Below are positions 27,001 through 39,226 of a stretch of 64,000 bases of DNA, piece after piece. Below the pieces are notes generated by a model. The model was given only the letters and a program-made list of their open reading frames with translations. It did no database searches and had not been told where the DNA came from. This DNA is from Picocystis sp. L7 (taxonomy: Eukaryota > Chlorophyta > Picocystophyceae > Picocystales > Picocystaceae). The stretch is from NCBI GenBank assembly GCA_020975725.1, contig QXJR01000005.1, forward strand, positions 124,001 to 188,000. The letters run 5' to 3'. The stretch's first letter is position 1. Every line of letters begins with the position of its first letter. Position numbers and translations under genes: made by a program.

Positions 27001-30000
27001 ATTGAGTGTCCTCTGGGGGACATGTCCTCTGGGGGACATTGGGTGTCCTCTGGGGGACGTTGACTGTCCTCTGGGGGACGTCGAGTGTCCTCTTGGGGAC
27101 GTTGAGTGTCCTCTGGGGGACAATGGGTGTCCTCTGGGGGACAATGGGTGTCCTCTGGGGGACGTTGACTGTCCTCTGGGGGACGTCGAGTGTCCTCTTG
27201 GGGACATTGAGTGTCCTCTGGGGGACATGTCCTCTGGGGGACGTTGAGTGTCCTCTGGGGGACATTGAGTGTCCTCTGGGGGACATGTCCTCTGGGGGAC
27301 ATTGGGTGTCCTCTGGGGGACGTTGACTGTCCTCTGGGGGACGTTGAGTGTCCTCTGGGGGACATGTCCTCTGGGGGACGTTGAGTGTCCTCTGGGGGAC
27401 AATGGGTGTCCTCTGGGGGACAATGGGTGTCCTCTGGGGGACATTGAGTGTCCTCTGGGGGACATGTCCTCTGGGGGACATTGGGTGTCCTCTGGGGGAC
27501 GTTGACTGTCCTCTGGGGGACGTTGAGTGTCCTCTGGGGGACATGTCCTCTGGGGGACGTTGAGTGTCCTCTGGGGGACAATGGGTGTCCTCTGGGGGAC
27601 AATGGGTGTCCTCTGGGGGACATTGAGTGTCCTTTGGGGGACATGTCCTCTGGGGGACATTGGGTGTCCTCTGGGGGACGTTGACTGTCCTCTGGGGGAC
27701 GTCGAGTGTCCTCTTGGGGACATTGAGTGTCCTCTGGGGGACATGTCCTCTGGGGGACATTGGGTGTCCTCTGGGGGACGTTGACTGTCCTCTGGGGGAC
27801 GTCGAGTGTCCTCTTGGGGACGTTGAGTGTCCTCTGGGGGACAATGGGTGTCCTCTGGGGGACAATGGGTGTCCTCTGGGGGACGTTGACTGTCCTCTGG
27901 GGGACGTCGAGTGTCCTCTTGGGGACATTGAGTGTCCTCTGGGGGACATGTCCTCTGGGGGACGTTGAGTGTCCTCTGGGGGACATTGAGTGTCCTCTGG
28001 GGGACATGTCCTCTGGGGGACATTGGGTGTCCTCTGGGGGACGTTGACTGTCCTCTGGGGGACGTTGAGTGTCCTCTGGGGGACATGTCCTCTGGGGGAC
28101 GTTGAGTGTCCTCTGGGGGACAATGGGTGTCCTCTGGGGGACAATGGGTGTCCTCTGGGGGACATTGAGTGTCCTCTGGGGGACATGTCCTCTGGGGGAC
28201 ATTGGGTGTCCTCTGGGGGACGTTGACTGTCCTCTGGGGGACGTTGAGTGTCCTCTGGGGGACATGTCCTCTGGGGGACGTTGAGTGTCCTCTGGGGGAC
28301 AATGGGTGTCCTCTGGGGGACAATGGGTGTCCTCTGGGGGACATTGAGTGTCCTCTGGGGGACATGTCCTCTGGGGGACATTGGGTGTCCTCTGGGGGAC
28401 GTTGACTGTCCTCTGGGGGACGTCGAGTGTCCTCTTGGGGACATTGAGTGTCCTCTGGGGGACATGTCCTCTGGGGGACGTTGAGTGTCCTCTGGGGGAC
28501 ATGTCCTCTGGGGGACGTTGAGTGTCCTCTGGGGGACATTGAGTGTCCTCTGGGGGACATGTACTCTGGGGGACGTTGAGTGTCCTCTGGGGGACATGTC
28601 CTCTGGGGACAATGGGTGTCCTCTGGGGGACATTGAGTGTCCTCTGGGGGACGTCGAGTGTCCTCTGGGGGACATGTCCTCTGGGGGACAATGGGTGTCC
28701 TCTGGGGGACAATGGGTGTCCTCTGGGGGACAATGGGTGTCCTCTGGGGGACAATGGGTGTCCTCTGGGGGACGTTGACTGTCCTCTGGGGGACGTCGAG
28801 TGTCCTCTTGGGGACATTGAGTGTCCTCTGGGGGACATGTCCTCTGGGGGACGTTGAGTGTCCTCTGGGGGACATTGAGTGTCCTCTGGGGGACATGTAC
28901 TCTGGGGGACGTTGAGTGTCCTCTGGGGGACATGTCCTCTGGGGACAATGGGTGTCCTCTGGGGGACATTGAGTGTCCTCTGGGGGACGTCGAGTGTCCT
29001 CTGGGGGACATGTCCTCTGGGGGACGTTGAGTGTCCTCTGGGGGACAATGGGTGTCCTCTGGGGGACAATGGGTGTCCTCTGGGGGACGTTGACTGTCCT
29101 CTGGGGGACGTCGAGTGTCCTCTTGGGGACATTGAGTGTCCTCTGGGGGACATGTCCTCTGGGGGACATTGGGTGTCCTCTGGGGGACGTTGACTGTCCT
29201 CTGGGGGACGTCGAGTGTCCTCTTGGGGACATTGAGTGTCCTCTGGGGGACATGTCCTCTGGGGGACGTTGAGTGTCCTCTGGGGGACATTGAGTGTCCT
29301 CTGGGGGACATGTACTCTGGGGGACGTTGAGTGTCCTCTGGGGGACATGTCCTCTGGGGACAATGGGTGTCCTCTGGGGGACATTGAGTGTCCTCTGGGG
29401 GACGTCGAGTGTCCTCTGGGGGACATGTCCTCTGGGGGACGTTGAGTGTCCTCTGGGGGACAATGGGTGTCCTCTGGGGGACAATGGGTGTCCTCTGGGG
29501 GACGTTGACTGTCCTCTGGGGGACGTCGAGTGTCCTCTTGGGGACATTGAGTGTCCTCTGGGGGACATGTCCTCTGGGGGACGTTGAGTGTCCTCTGGGG
29601 GACATTGAGTGTCCTCTGGGGGACATGTCCTCTGGGGGACATGTCCTCTGGGGGACGTTGACTGTCCTCTGGGGGACGTTGAGTGTCCTCTGGGGGACAT
29701 GTCCTCTGGGGGACGTTGAGTGTCCTCTGGGGGACAATGGGTGTCCTCTGGGGGACAATGGGTGTCCTCTGGGGGACATTGAGTGTCCTCTGGGGGACAT
29801 GTCCTCTGGGGGACATTGGGTGTCCTCTGGGGGACGTTGACTGTCCTCTGGGGGACGTTGAGTGTCCTCTGGGGGACATGTCCTCTGGGGGACGTTGAGT
29901 GTCCTCTGGGGGACAATGGGTGTCCTCTGGGGGACAATGGGTGTCCTCTGGGGGACATTGAGTGTCCTCTGGGGGACATGTCCTCTGGGGGACATTGGGT

Positions 30001-33000
30001 GTCCTCTGGGGGACGTTGACTGTCCTCTGGGGGACGTCGAGTGTCCTCTTGGGGACATTGAGTGTCCTCTGGGGGACATGTCCTCTGGGGGACATTGGGT
30101 GTCCTCTGGGGGACGTTGACTGTCCTCTGGGGGACGTCGAGTGTCCTCTTGGGGACGTTGAGTGTCCTCTGGGGGACAATGGGTGTCCTCTGGGGGACAA
30201 TGGGTGTCCTCTGGGGGACGTTGACTGTCCTCTGGGGGACGTCGAGTGTCCTCTTGGGGACATTGAGTGTCCTCTGGGGGACATGTCCTCTGGGGGACGT
30301 TGAGTGTCCTCTGGGGGACATTGAGTGTCCTCTGGGGGACATGTCCTCTGGGGGACATTGGGTGTCCTCTGGGGGACGTTGACTGTCCTCTGGGGGACGT
30401 TGAGTGTCCTCTGGGGGACATGTCCTCTGGGGGACGTTGAGTGTCCTCTGGGGGACAATGGGTGTCCTCTGGGGGACAATGGGTGTCCTCTGGGGGACAT
30501 TGAGTGTCCTCTGGGGGACATGTCCTCTGGGGGACATTGGGTGTCCTCTGGGGGACGTTGACTGTCCTCTGGGGGACGTTGAGTGTCCTCTGGGGGACAT
30601 GTCCTCTGGGGGACGTTGAGTGTCCTCTGGGGGACAATGGGTGTCCTCTGGGGGACAATGGGTGTCCTCTGGGGGACATTGAGTGTCCTCTGGGGGACAT
30701 GTCCTCTGGGGGACATTGGGTGTCCTCTGGGGGACGTTGACTGTCCTCTGGGGGACGTCGAGTGTCCTCTTGGGGACATTGAGTGTCCTCTGGGGGACAT
30801 GTCCTCTGGGGGACATTGGGTGTCCTCTGGGGGACGTTGACTGTCCTCTGGGGGACGTCGAGTGTCCTCTTGGGGACGTTGAGTGTCCTCTGGGGGACAA
30901 TGGGTGTCCTCTGGGGGACAATGGGTGTCCTCTGGGGGACGTTGACTGTCCTCTGGGGGACGTCGAGTGTCCTCTTGGGGACATTGAGTGTCCTCTGGGG
31001 GACATGTCCTCTGGGGGACGTTGAGTGTCCTCTGGGGGACATTGAGTGTCCTCTGGGGGACATGTCCTCTGGGGGACATTGGGTGTCCTCTGGGGGACGT
31101 TGACTGTCCTCTGGGGGACGTTGAGTGTCCTCTGGGGGACATGTCCTCTGGGGGACGTTGACTGTCCTCTGGGGGACGTTGACTGTCCTCTGGGGGACGT
31201 CGAGTGTCCTCTGGGGGACATTGAGTGTCCTCTGGGGGACATGTCCTCTGGGGGACATTGGGTGTCCTCTGGGGGACGTTGACTGTCCTCTGGGGGACGT
31301 TGAGTGTCCTCTGGGGGACATGTCCTCTGGGGGACGTTGAGTGTCCTCTGGGGGACAATGGGTGTCCTCTGGGGGACAATGGGTGTCCTCTGGGGGACAT
31401 TGAGTGTCCTCTGGGGGACATGTCCTCTGGGGGACATTGGGTGTCCTCTGGGGGACGTTGACTGTCCTCTGGGGGACGTCGAGTGTCCTCTTGGGGACAT
31501 TGAGTGTCCTCTGGGGGACATGTCCTCTGGGGGACGTTGAGTGTCCTCTGGGGGACATTGAGTGTCCTCTGGGGGACATGTACTCTGGGGGACGTTGAGT
31601 GTCCTCTGGGGGACATGTCCTCTGGGGACAATGGGTGTCCTCTGGGGGACATTGAGTGTCCTCTGGGGGACGTCGAGTGTCCTCTGGGGGACATGTCCTC
31701 TGGGGGACGTTGAGTGTCCTCTGGGGGACAATGGGTGTCCTCTGGGGGACAATGGGTGTCCTCTGGGGGACGTTGACTGTCCTCTGGGGGACGTCGAGTG
31801 TCCTCTTGGGGACATTGAGTGTCCTCTGGGGGACATGTCCTCTGGGGGACGTTGAGTGTCCTCTGGGGGACATTGAGTGTCCTCTGGGGGACATGTCCTC
31901 TGGGGGACATGTCCTCTGGGGGACGTTGACTGTCCTCTGGGGGACGTTGAGTGTCCTCTGGGGGACATGTCCTCTGGGGGACGTTGAGTGTCCTCTGGGG
32001 GACAATGGGTGTCCTCTGGGGGACAATGGGTGTCCTTTGGGGGACATTGAGTGTCCTCTGGGGGACATGTCCTCTGGGGGACATTGGGTGTCCTCTGGGG
32101 GACGTTGACTGTCCTCTGGGGGACGTTGAGTGTCCTCTGGGGGACATGTCCTCTGGGGGACGTTGAGTGTCCTCTGGGGGACATTGGGTGTCCTCTGGGG
32201 GACGTTGACTGTCCTCTGGGGGACGTCGAGTGTCCTCTGGGGGACATGTCCTCTGGGGGACATTGGGTGTCCTCTGGGGGACGTTGACTGTCCTCTGGGG
32301 GACGTCGAGTGTCCTCTTGGGGACATTGAGTGTCCTCTGGGGGACATGTCCTCTGGGGGACATTGGGTGTCCTCTGGGGGACGTTGACTGTCCTCTGGGG
32401 GACGTCGAGTGTCCTCTTGGGGACGTTGAGTGTCCTCTGGGGGACAATGGGTGTCCTCTGGGGGACAATGGGTGTCCTCTGGGGGACGTTGACTGTCCTC
32501 TGGGGGACGTCGAGTGTCCTCTTGGGGACATTGAGTGTCCTCTGGGGGACATGTCCTCTGGGGGACGTTGAGTGTCCTCTGGGGGACATTGAGTGTCCTC
32601 TGGGGGACATGTCCTCTGGGGGACATTGGGTGTCCTCTGGGGGACGTTGACTGTCCTCTGGGGGACGTCGAGTGTCCTCTTGGGGACATTGAGTGTCCTC
32701 TGGGGGACATGTCCTCTGGGGGACGTTGAGTGTCCTCTGGGGGACATTGAGTGTCCTCTGGGGGACATGTCCTCTGGGGGACATGTCCTCTGGGGGACGT
32801 TGACTGTCCTCTGGGGGACGTTGAGTGTCCTCTGGGGGACATGTCCTCTGGGGGACGTTGAGTGTCCTCTGGGGGACAATGGGTGTCCTCTGGGGGACAA
32901 TGGGTGTCCTCTGGGGGACATTGAGTGTCCTCTGGGGGACATGTCCTCTGGGGGACATTGGGTGTCCTCTGGGGGACGTTGACTGTCCTCTGGGGGACGT

Positions 33001-36000
33001 TGAGTGTCCTCTGGGGGACATGTCCTCTGGGGGACGTTGAGTGTCCTCTGGGGGACAATGGGTGTCCTCTGGGGGACAATGGGTGTCCTCTGGGGGACAT
33101 TGAGTGTCCTCTGGGGGACATGTCCTCTGGGGGACATTGGGTGTCCTCTGGGGGACGTTGACTGTCCTCTGGGGGACGTCGAGTGTCCTCTTGGGGACAT
33201 TGAGTGTCCTCTGGGGGACATGTCCTCTGGGGGACATTGGGTGTCCTCTGGGGGACGTTGACTGTCCTCTGGGGGACGTCGAGTGTCCTCTTGGGGACGT
33301 TGAGTGTCCTCTGGGGGACAATGGGTGTCCTCTGGGGGACAATGGGTGTCCTCTGGGGGACGTTGACTGTCCTCTGGGGGACGTCGAGTGTCCTCTTGGG
33401 GACATTGAGTGTCCTCTGGGGGACATGTCCTCTGGGGGACGTTGAGTGTCCTCTGGGGGACATTGAGTGTCCTCTGGGGGACATGTCCTCTGGGGGACAT
33501 TGGGTGTCCTCTGGGGGACGTTGACTGTCCTCTGGGGGACGTTGAGTGTCCTCTGGGGGACATGTCCTCTGGGGGACGTTGAGTGTCCTCTGGGGGACAA
33601 TGGGTGTCCTCTGGGGGACAATGGGTGTCCTCTGGGGGACATTGAGTGTCCTCTGGGGGACATGTCCTCTGGGGGACATTGGGTGTCCTCTGGGGGACGT
33701 TGACTGTCCTCTGGGGGACGTTGAGTGTCCTCTGGGGGACAATGGGTGTCCTCTGGGGGACAATGGGTGTCCTCTGGGGGACATTGAGTGTCCTCTGGGG
33801 GACATGTCCTCTGGGGGACATTGGGTGTCCTCTGGGGGACGTTGACTGTCCTCTGGGGGACGTCGAGTGTCCTCTTGGGGACATTGAGTGTCCTCTGGGG
33901 GACATGTCCTCTGGGGGACATTGGGTGTCCTCTGGGGGACGTTGACTGTCCTCTGGGGGACGTCGAGTGTCCTCTTGGGGACGTTGAGTGTCCTCTGGGG
34001 GACAATGGGTGTCCTCTGGGGGACAATGGGTGTCCTCTGGGGGACGTTGACTGTCCTCTGGGGGACGTCGAGTGTCCTCTTGGGGACATTGAGTGTCCTC
34101 TGGGGGACATGTCCTCTGGGGGACGTTGAGTGTCCTCTGGGGGACATTGAGTGTCCTCTGGGGGACATGTCCTCTGGGGGACATTGGGTGTCCTCTGGGG
34201 GACGTTGACTGTCCTCTGGGGGACGTTGAGTGTCCTCTGGGGGACATGTCCTCTGGGGGACGTTGACTGTCCTCTGGGGGACGTTGACTGTCCTCTGGGG
34301 GACGTCGAGTGTCCTCTGGGGGACATTGAGTGTCCTCTGGGGGACATGTCCTCTGGGGGACATTGGGTGTCCTCTGGGGGACGTTGACTGTCCTCTGGGG
34401 GACGTTGAGTGTCCTCTGGGGGACATGTCCTCTGGGGGACGTTGAGTGTCCTCTGGGGGACAATGGGTGTCCTCTGGGGGACAATGGGTGTCCTCTGGGG
34501 GACATTGAGTGTCCTCTGGGGGACATGTCCTCTGGGGGACATTGGGTGTCCTCTGGGGGACGTTGACTGTCCTCTGGGGGACGTCGAGTGTCCTCTTGGG
34601 GACATTGAGTGTCCTCTGGGGGACATGTCCTCTGGGGGACGTTGAGTGTCCTCTGGGGGACATTGAGTGTCCTCTGGGGGACATGTACTCTGGGGGACGT
34701 TGAGTGTCCTCTGGGGGACATGTCCTCTGGGGACAATGGGTGTCCTCTGGGGGACATTGAGTGTCCTCTGGGGGACGTCGAGTGTCCTCTGGGGGACATG
34801 TCCTCTGGGGGACGTTGAGTGTCCTCTGGGGGACAATGGGTGTCCTCTGGGGGACAATGGGTGTCCTCTGGGGGACGTTGACTGTCCTCTGGGGGACGTC
34901 GAGTGTCCTCTTGGGGACATTGAGTGTCCTCTGGGGGACATGTCCTCTGGGGGACGTTGAGTGTCCTCTGGGGGACATTGAGTGTCCTCTGGGGGACATG
35001 TCCTCTGGGGGACATGTCCTCTGGGGGACGTTGACTGTCCTCTGGGGGACGTTGAGTGTCCTCTGGGGGACATGTCCTCTGGGGGACGTTGAGTGTCCTC
35101 TGGGGGACAATGGGTGTCCTCTGGGGGACAATGGGTGTCCTTTGGGGGACATTGAGTGTCCTCTGGGGGACATGTCCTCTGGGGGACATTGGGTGTCCTC
35201 TGGGGGACGTTGACTGTCCTCTGGGGGACGTTGAGTGTCCTCTGGGGGACATGTCCTCTGGGGGACGTTGAGTGTCCTCTGGGGGACATTGGGTGTCCTC
35301 TGGGGGACGTTGACTGTCCTCTGGGGGACGTCGAGTGTCCTCTGGGGGACATGTCCTCTGGGGGACATTGGGTGTCCTCTGGGGGACAATGGGTGTCCTC
35401 TGGGGGACGTCGAGTGTCCTCTTGGGGACATTGAGTGTCCTCTGGGGGACATGTCCTCTGGGGGACATTGGGTGTCCTCTGGGGGACGTTGACTGTCCTC
35501 TGGGGGACGTCGAGTGTCCTCTTGGGGACGTTGAGTGTCCTCTGGGGGACAATGGGTGTCCTCTGGGGGACAATGGGTGTCCTCTGGGGGACGTTGACTG
35601 TCCTCTGGGGGACGTCGAGTGTCCTCTTGGGGACATTGAGTGTCCTCTGGGGGACATGTCCTCTGGGGGACGTTGAGTGTCCTCTGGGGGACATTGAGTG
35701 TCCTCTGGGGGACATGTCCTCTGGGGGACATGTCCTCTGGGGGACGTTGACTGTCCTCTGGGGGACGTTGAGTGTCCTCTGGGGGACATGTCCTCTGGGG
35801 GACGTTGAGTGTCCTCTGGGGGACAATGGGTGTCCTCTGGGGGACAATGGGTGTCCTTTGGGGGACATTGAGTGTCCTCTGGGGGACATGTCCTCTGGGG
35901 GACATTGGGTGTCCTCTGGGGGACGTTGACTGTCCTCTGGGGGACGTTGAGTGTCCTCTGGGGGACATGTCCTCTGGGGGACGTTGAGTGTCCTCTGGGG

Positions 36001-37112
36001 GACATTGGGTGTCCTCTGGGGGACGTTGACTGTCCTCTGGGGGACGTCGAGTGTCCTCTGGGGGACATGTCCTCTGGGGGACATTGGGTGTCCTCTGGGG
36101 GACGTTGACTGTCCTCTGGGGGACGTCGAGTGTCCTCTTGGGGACATTGAGTGTCCTCTGGGGGACATGTCCTCTGGGGGACATTGGGTGTCCTCTGGGG
36201 GACGTTGACTGTCCTCTGGGGGACGTCGAGTGTCCTCTTGGGGACGTTGAGTGTCCTCTGGGGGACAATGGGTGTCCTCTGGGGGACAATGGGTGTCCTC
36301 TGGGGGACGTTGACTGTCCTCTGGGGGACGTCGAGTGTCCTCTTGGGGACATTGAGTGTCCTCTGGGGGACATGTCCTCTGGGGGACGTTGAGTGTCCTC
36401 TGGGGGACATTGAGTGTCCTCTGGGGGACATGTCCTCTGGGGGACATTGGGTGTCCTCTGGGGGACGTTGACTGTCCTCTGGGGGACGTCGAGTGTCCTC
36501 TTGGGGACATTGAGTGTCCTCTGGGGGACATGTCCTCTGGGGGACATTGGGTGTCCTCTGGGGGACGTTGACTGTCCTCTGGGGGACGTCGAGTGTCCTC
36601 TTGGGGACGTGGAGTGTCCTCTGGGGGACAATGGGTGTCCTCTGGGGGACAATGGGTGTCCTCTGGGGGACGTTGACTGTCCTCTGGGGGACGTCGAGTG
36701 TCCTCTTGGGGACATTGAGTGTCCTCTGGGGGACATGTCCTCTGGGGGACGTTGAGTGTCCTCTGGGGGACATTGAGTGTCCTCTGGGGGACATGTACTC
36801 TGGGGGACGTTGAGTGTCCTCTGGGGGACATTGAGTGTCCTCTGGGGGACATGTCCTCTGGGGACATTGGGTGTCCTCTGGGGGACGTTGACTGTCCTCT
36901 GGGGGACGTCGAGTGTCCTCTGGGGGACATTGAGTGTCCTCTGGGGACATTGAGTGTCCTCTGGGGGATATGTCCTCTGGGGGACATGTCCTCTGGGGGA
37001 CGTTGACTGTCCTCTAGGGGGCGTCGCGTGTCCTTTGAGGGACAAGGTGTCCTCTGGGGGACGTTGACTGTCCTCTGGGGGACAATGGGTTTCCTCTGGG
37101 GGACATGTCCTC

Positions 37113-39226
37113 AGGGTCCAAGATCCACGACCCTTCCGTCCCTTGCGCGCAGCTCGTCCTTCCGATGGAGGTCCCGATGGAATTTCGTCGTTTCGGTAGG
37201 AATTGATCCCAAAACACGGCCACCCCCCTTTCGAAGCCAGCGGAAGAGGATGGAGGGGTCGGGAAACCCATCGGGGGTGTCTCGCATCGGCCACGGAGTC
37301 GCTTGGTGGATCCACGACCCTTCCGTCCCTTGCGCGCAGCTCGTCCTTCCGATGGAGGTCCCGATGGAATTTCGTCGTTTCGGTAGGAATCGATCCCAAA
37401 ACACGGCCACCCCCCTTTCGAAGCCAGCGGAAGAGGATGGAGGGGTCGGGAAACCCATCGGGGGTGCCTCGAATCGGCCACGGAGTCGCCTGGTGGATCC
37501 ACGACCCTTCCGTCCCTTGCGCGCAGCTCGTCCTTCCGATGGAGGTCCCGATGGAATTTCGTCGTTTCGATAGGAATCGATCCCAAAACACGGCCAACCC
37601 CCTTTCGAAGCCAGCGGAAGAGGATGGAGGGGTCGGGAAACCCATCGGGGGTGTCTCGCATCGGCCACGGAGTCGCCTGGTGGATCCACGACCCTTCCGT
37701 CCCTTGCGCGCAGCTCGTCCTTCCGATGGAGGTCCCGATGGAATTTCGTCGTTTCGATAGGAATCGATCCCAAAACACGGCCAACCCCCTTTCGAAGCCA
37801 GCGGAAGAGGATGGAGGGGTCGGGAAACCCATCGGGGGTGTCTCGCATCGGCCACGGAGTCGCCTGGTGGATCCACGACCCTTCCGTCCCTTGCGCGCAG
37901 CTCGTCCTTCCGATGGAGGTCCCGATGGAATTTCGTCGTTTCGGTAGGAATCGATCCCAAAACACGGCCACCCCCCTTTCGAAGCCAGCGGAAGAGGATG
38001 GAGGGGTCGGGAAACCCATCGGGGGTGTCTCGCATCGGCCACGGAGTCGCCTGGTGGATCCACGACCCTTCCGTCCCTTGCGCGCAGCTCGTCCTTCCGA
38101 TGGAGGTCCCGATGGAATTTCGTCGTTTCGGTAGGAATCGATCCCAAAACACGGCCACCCCCCTTTCGAAGCCAGCGGAAGAGGATGGAGGGGTCGGGAA
38201 ACCCATCGGGGGTGTCTCGCATCGGCCACGGAGTCGCCTGGTGGATCCACGACCCTTCCGTCCCTTGCGCGCAGCTCGTCCTTCCGATGGAGGTCCCGAT
38301 GGAATTTCGTCGTTTCGGTAGGAATCGATCCCAAAACACGGCCAACCCCCTTTCGAAGCCAGCGGAAGAGGATGGAGGGGTCGGGAAACCCATCGGGGGT
38401 GCCTCGAATCGGCCACGGAGTCGCCTGGTGGATCCACGACCCTTCCGTCCCTTGCGCGCAGCTCGTCCTTCCGATGGAGGTCCCGATGGAATTTCGTCGT
38501 TTCGGTAGGAATCGATCCCAAAACACGGCCAACCCCCTTTCGAAGCCAGCGGAAGAGGATGGAGGGGTCGGGAAACCCATCGGGGGTGCCTCGAATCGGC
38601 CACGGAGTCGCCTGGTGGATCCACGACCCTTCCGTCCCTTGCGCGCAGCTCGTCCTTCCGATGGAGGTCCCGATGGAATTTCGTCGTTTCGGTAGGAATC
38701 GATCCCAAAACACGGCCAACCCCCTTTCGAAGCCAGCGGAAGAGGATGGAGGGGTCGGGAAACCCATCGGGGGTGCCTCGAATCGGCCACGGAGTCGCCT
38801 GGTGGATCCACGACCCTTCCGTCCCTTGCGCGCAGCTCGTCCTTCCGATGGAGGTCCCGATGGAATTTCGTCGTTTCGATAGGAATCGATCCCAAAACAC
38901 GGCCAACCCCCTTTCGAAGCCAGCGGAAGAGGATGGAGGGGTCGGGAAACCCATCGGGGGTGCCTCGAATCGGCCACGGAGTCGCCTGGTGGATCCACGA
39001 CCCTTCCGTCCCTTGCGCGCAGCTCGTCCTTCCGATGGAGGTCCCGATGGAATTTCGTCGTTTCGGTAGGAATCGATCCCAAAACACGGCCAACCCCCTT
39101 TCGAAGCCAGCGGAAGAGGATGGAGGGGTCGGGAAACCCATCGGGGGTGCCTCGAATCGGCCACGGAGTCGCCTGGTGGATCCACGACCCTTCCGTCCCT
39201 TGCGCGCAGCTCGTCCTTCCGAAGGT
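37113..39226 (+). repeat. 187-bp satellite, about 11 tandem copies
   Basis: A 187-bp unit repeats head to tail. Each unit contains CCACGACCCTTCCGTCCCTT, GATGGAGGTCCCGATGGAAT, ATCCCAAAACACGGCCA and GGAAGAGGATGGAGGGGTCG. Copies differ at a few positions: GTCTCGCAT in the left half against GCCTCGAAT mostly in the right half, GGTAGG against GATAGG, and CCACCCC against CCAACCCC. The period is 3n+1 and the minus strand of the unit has no stop in any frame, so all three minus frames stay open across the array. These frames look like by-products. The length falls in the nucleosome-scale range common for heterochromatic satellites. Confidence 0.96.

Larger units (their letters stand above)
2938..37112 (+). 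repeat. 34-kb minisatellite of 21-bp and 16-bp units
   Basis: The whole stretch is built from a 14-bp core, GTCCTCTGGGGGAC, followed either by a 7-bp spacer (21-bp unit) or by AT alone (16-bp unit). The common spacers are GTTGACT, GTTGAGT, GTCGAGT, ATTGAGT, ATTGGGT and AATGGGT; GTCGCGT and ATTAAGT are rarer. I estimate about 1,700 units. Core variants are few: CTTGGGGAC, CTGAGGGAC, CTAGGGG, and a four-G form TCTGGGGACA. The spacers follow a repeated order, giving higher-order units of 100, 179, 263 and 721 bp. The minus strand almost lacks stop codons in every frame, so very long open frames arise (up to 7,069 codons). They encode only monotonous heptapeptides and I do not call them genes. 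Confidence 0.97.

Noticed and set aside
15741-36950. Very long minus-strand open frames in the minisatellite as protein genes
   Set aside because: They consist only of three monotonous heptapeptide series from a stop-free 21-bp unit, are open in all three frames at once, and have no domain or unique start.
2938-37112. CRISPR-like repeat/spacer array
   Set aside because: The core is 14 bp and the spacers are 2 or 7 bp drawn from a small recurring set. CRISPR repeats and spacers are longer and the spacers unique, and the context is eukaryotic.
2938-37112. GGACATGTCC as p53-type response elements
   Set aside because: It fits the p53 half-site pattern, but it arises from the unit junction and nothing suggests p53 in this organism.
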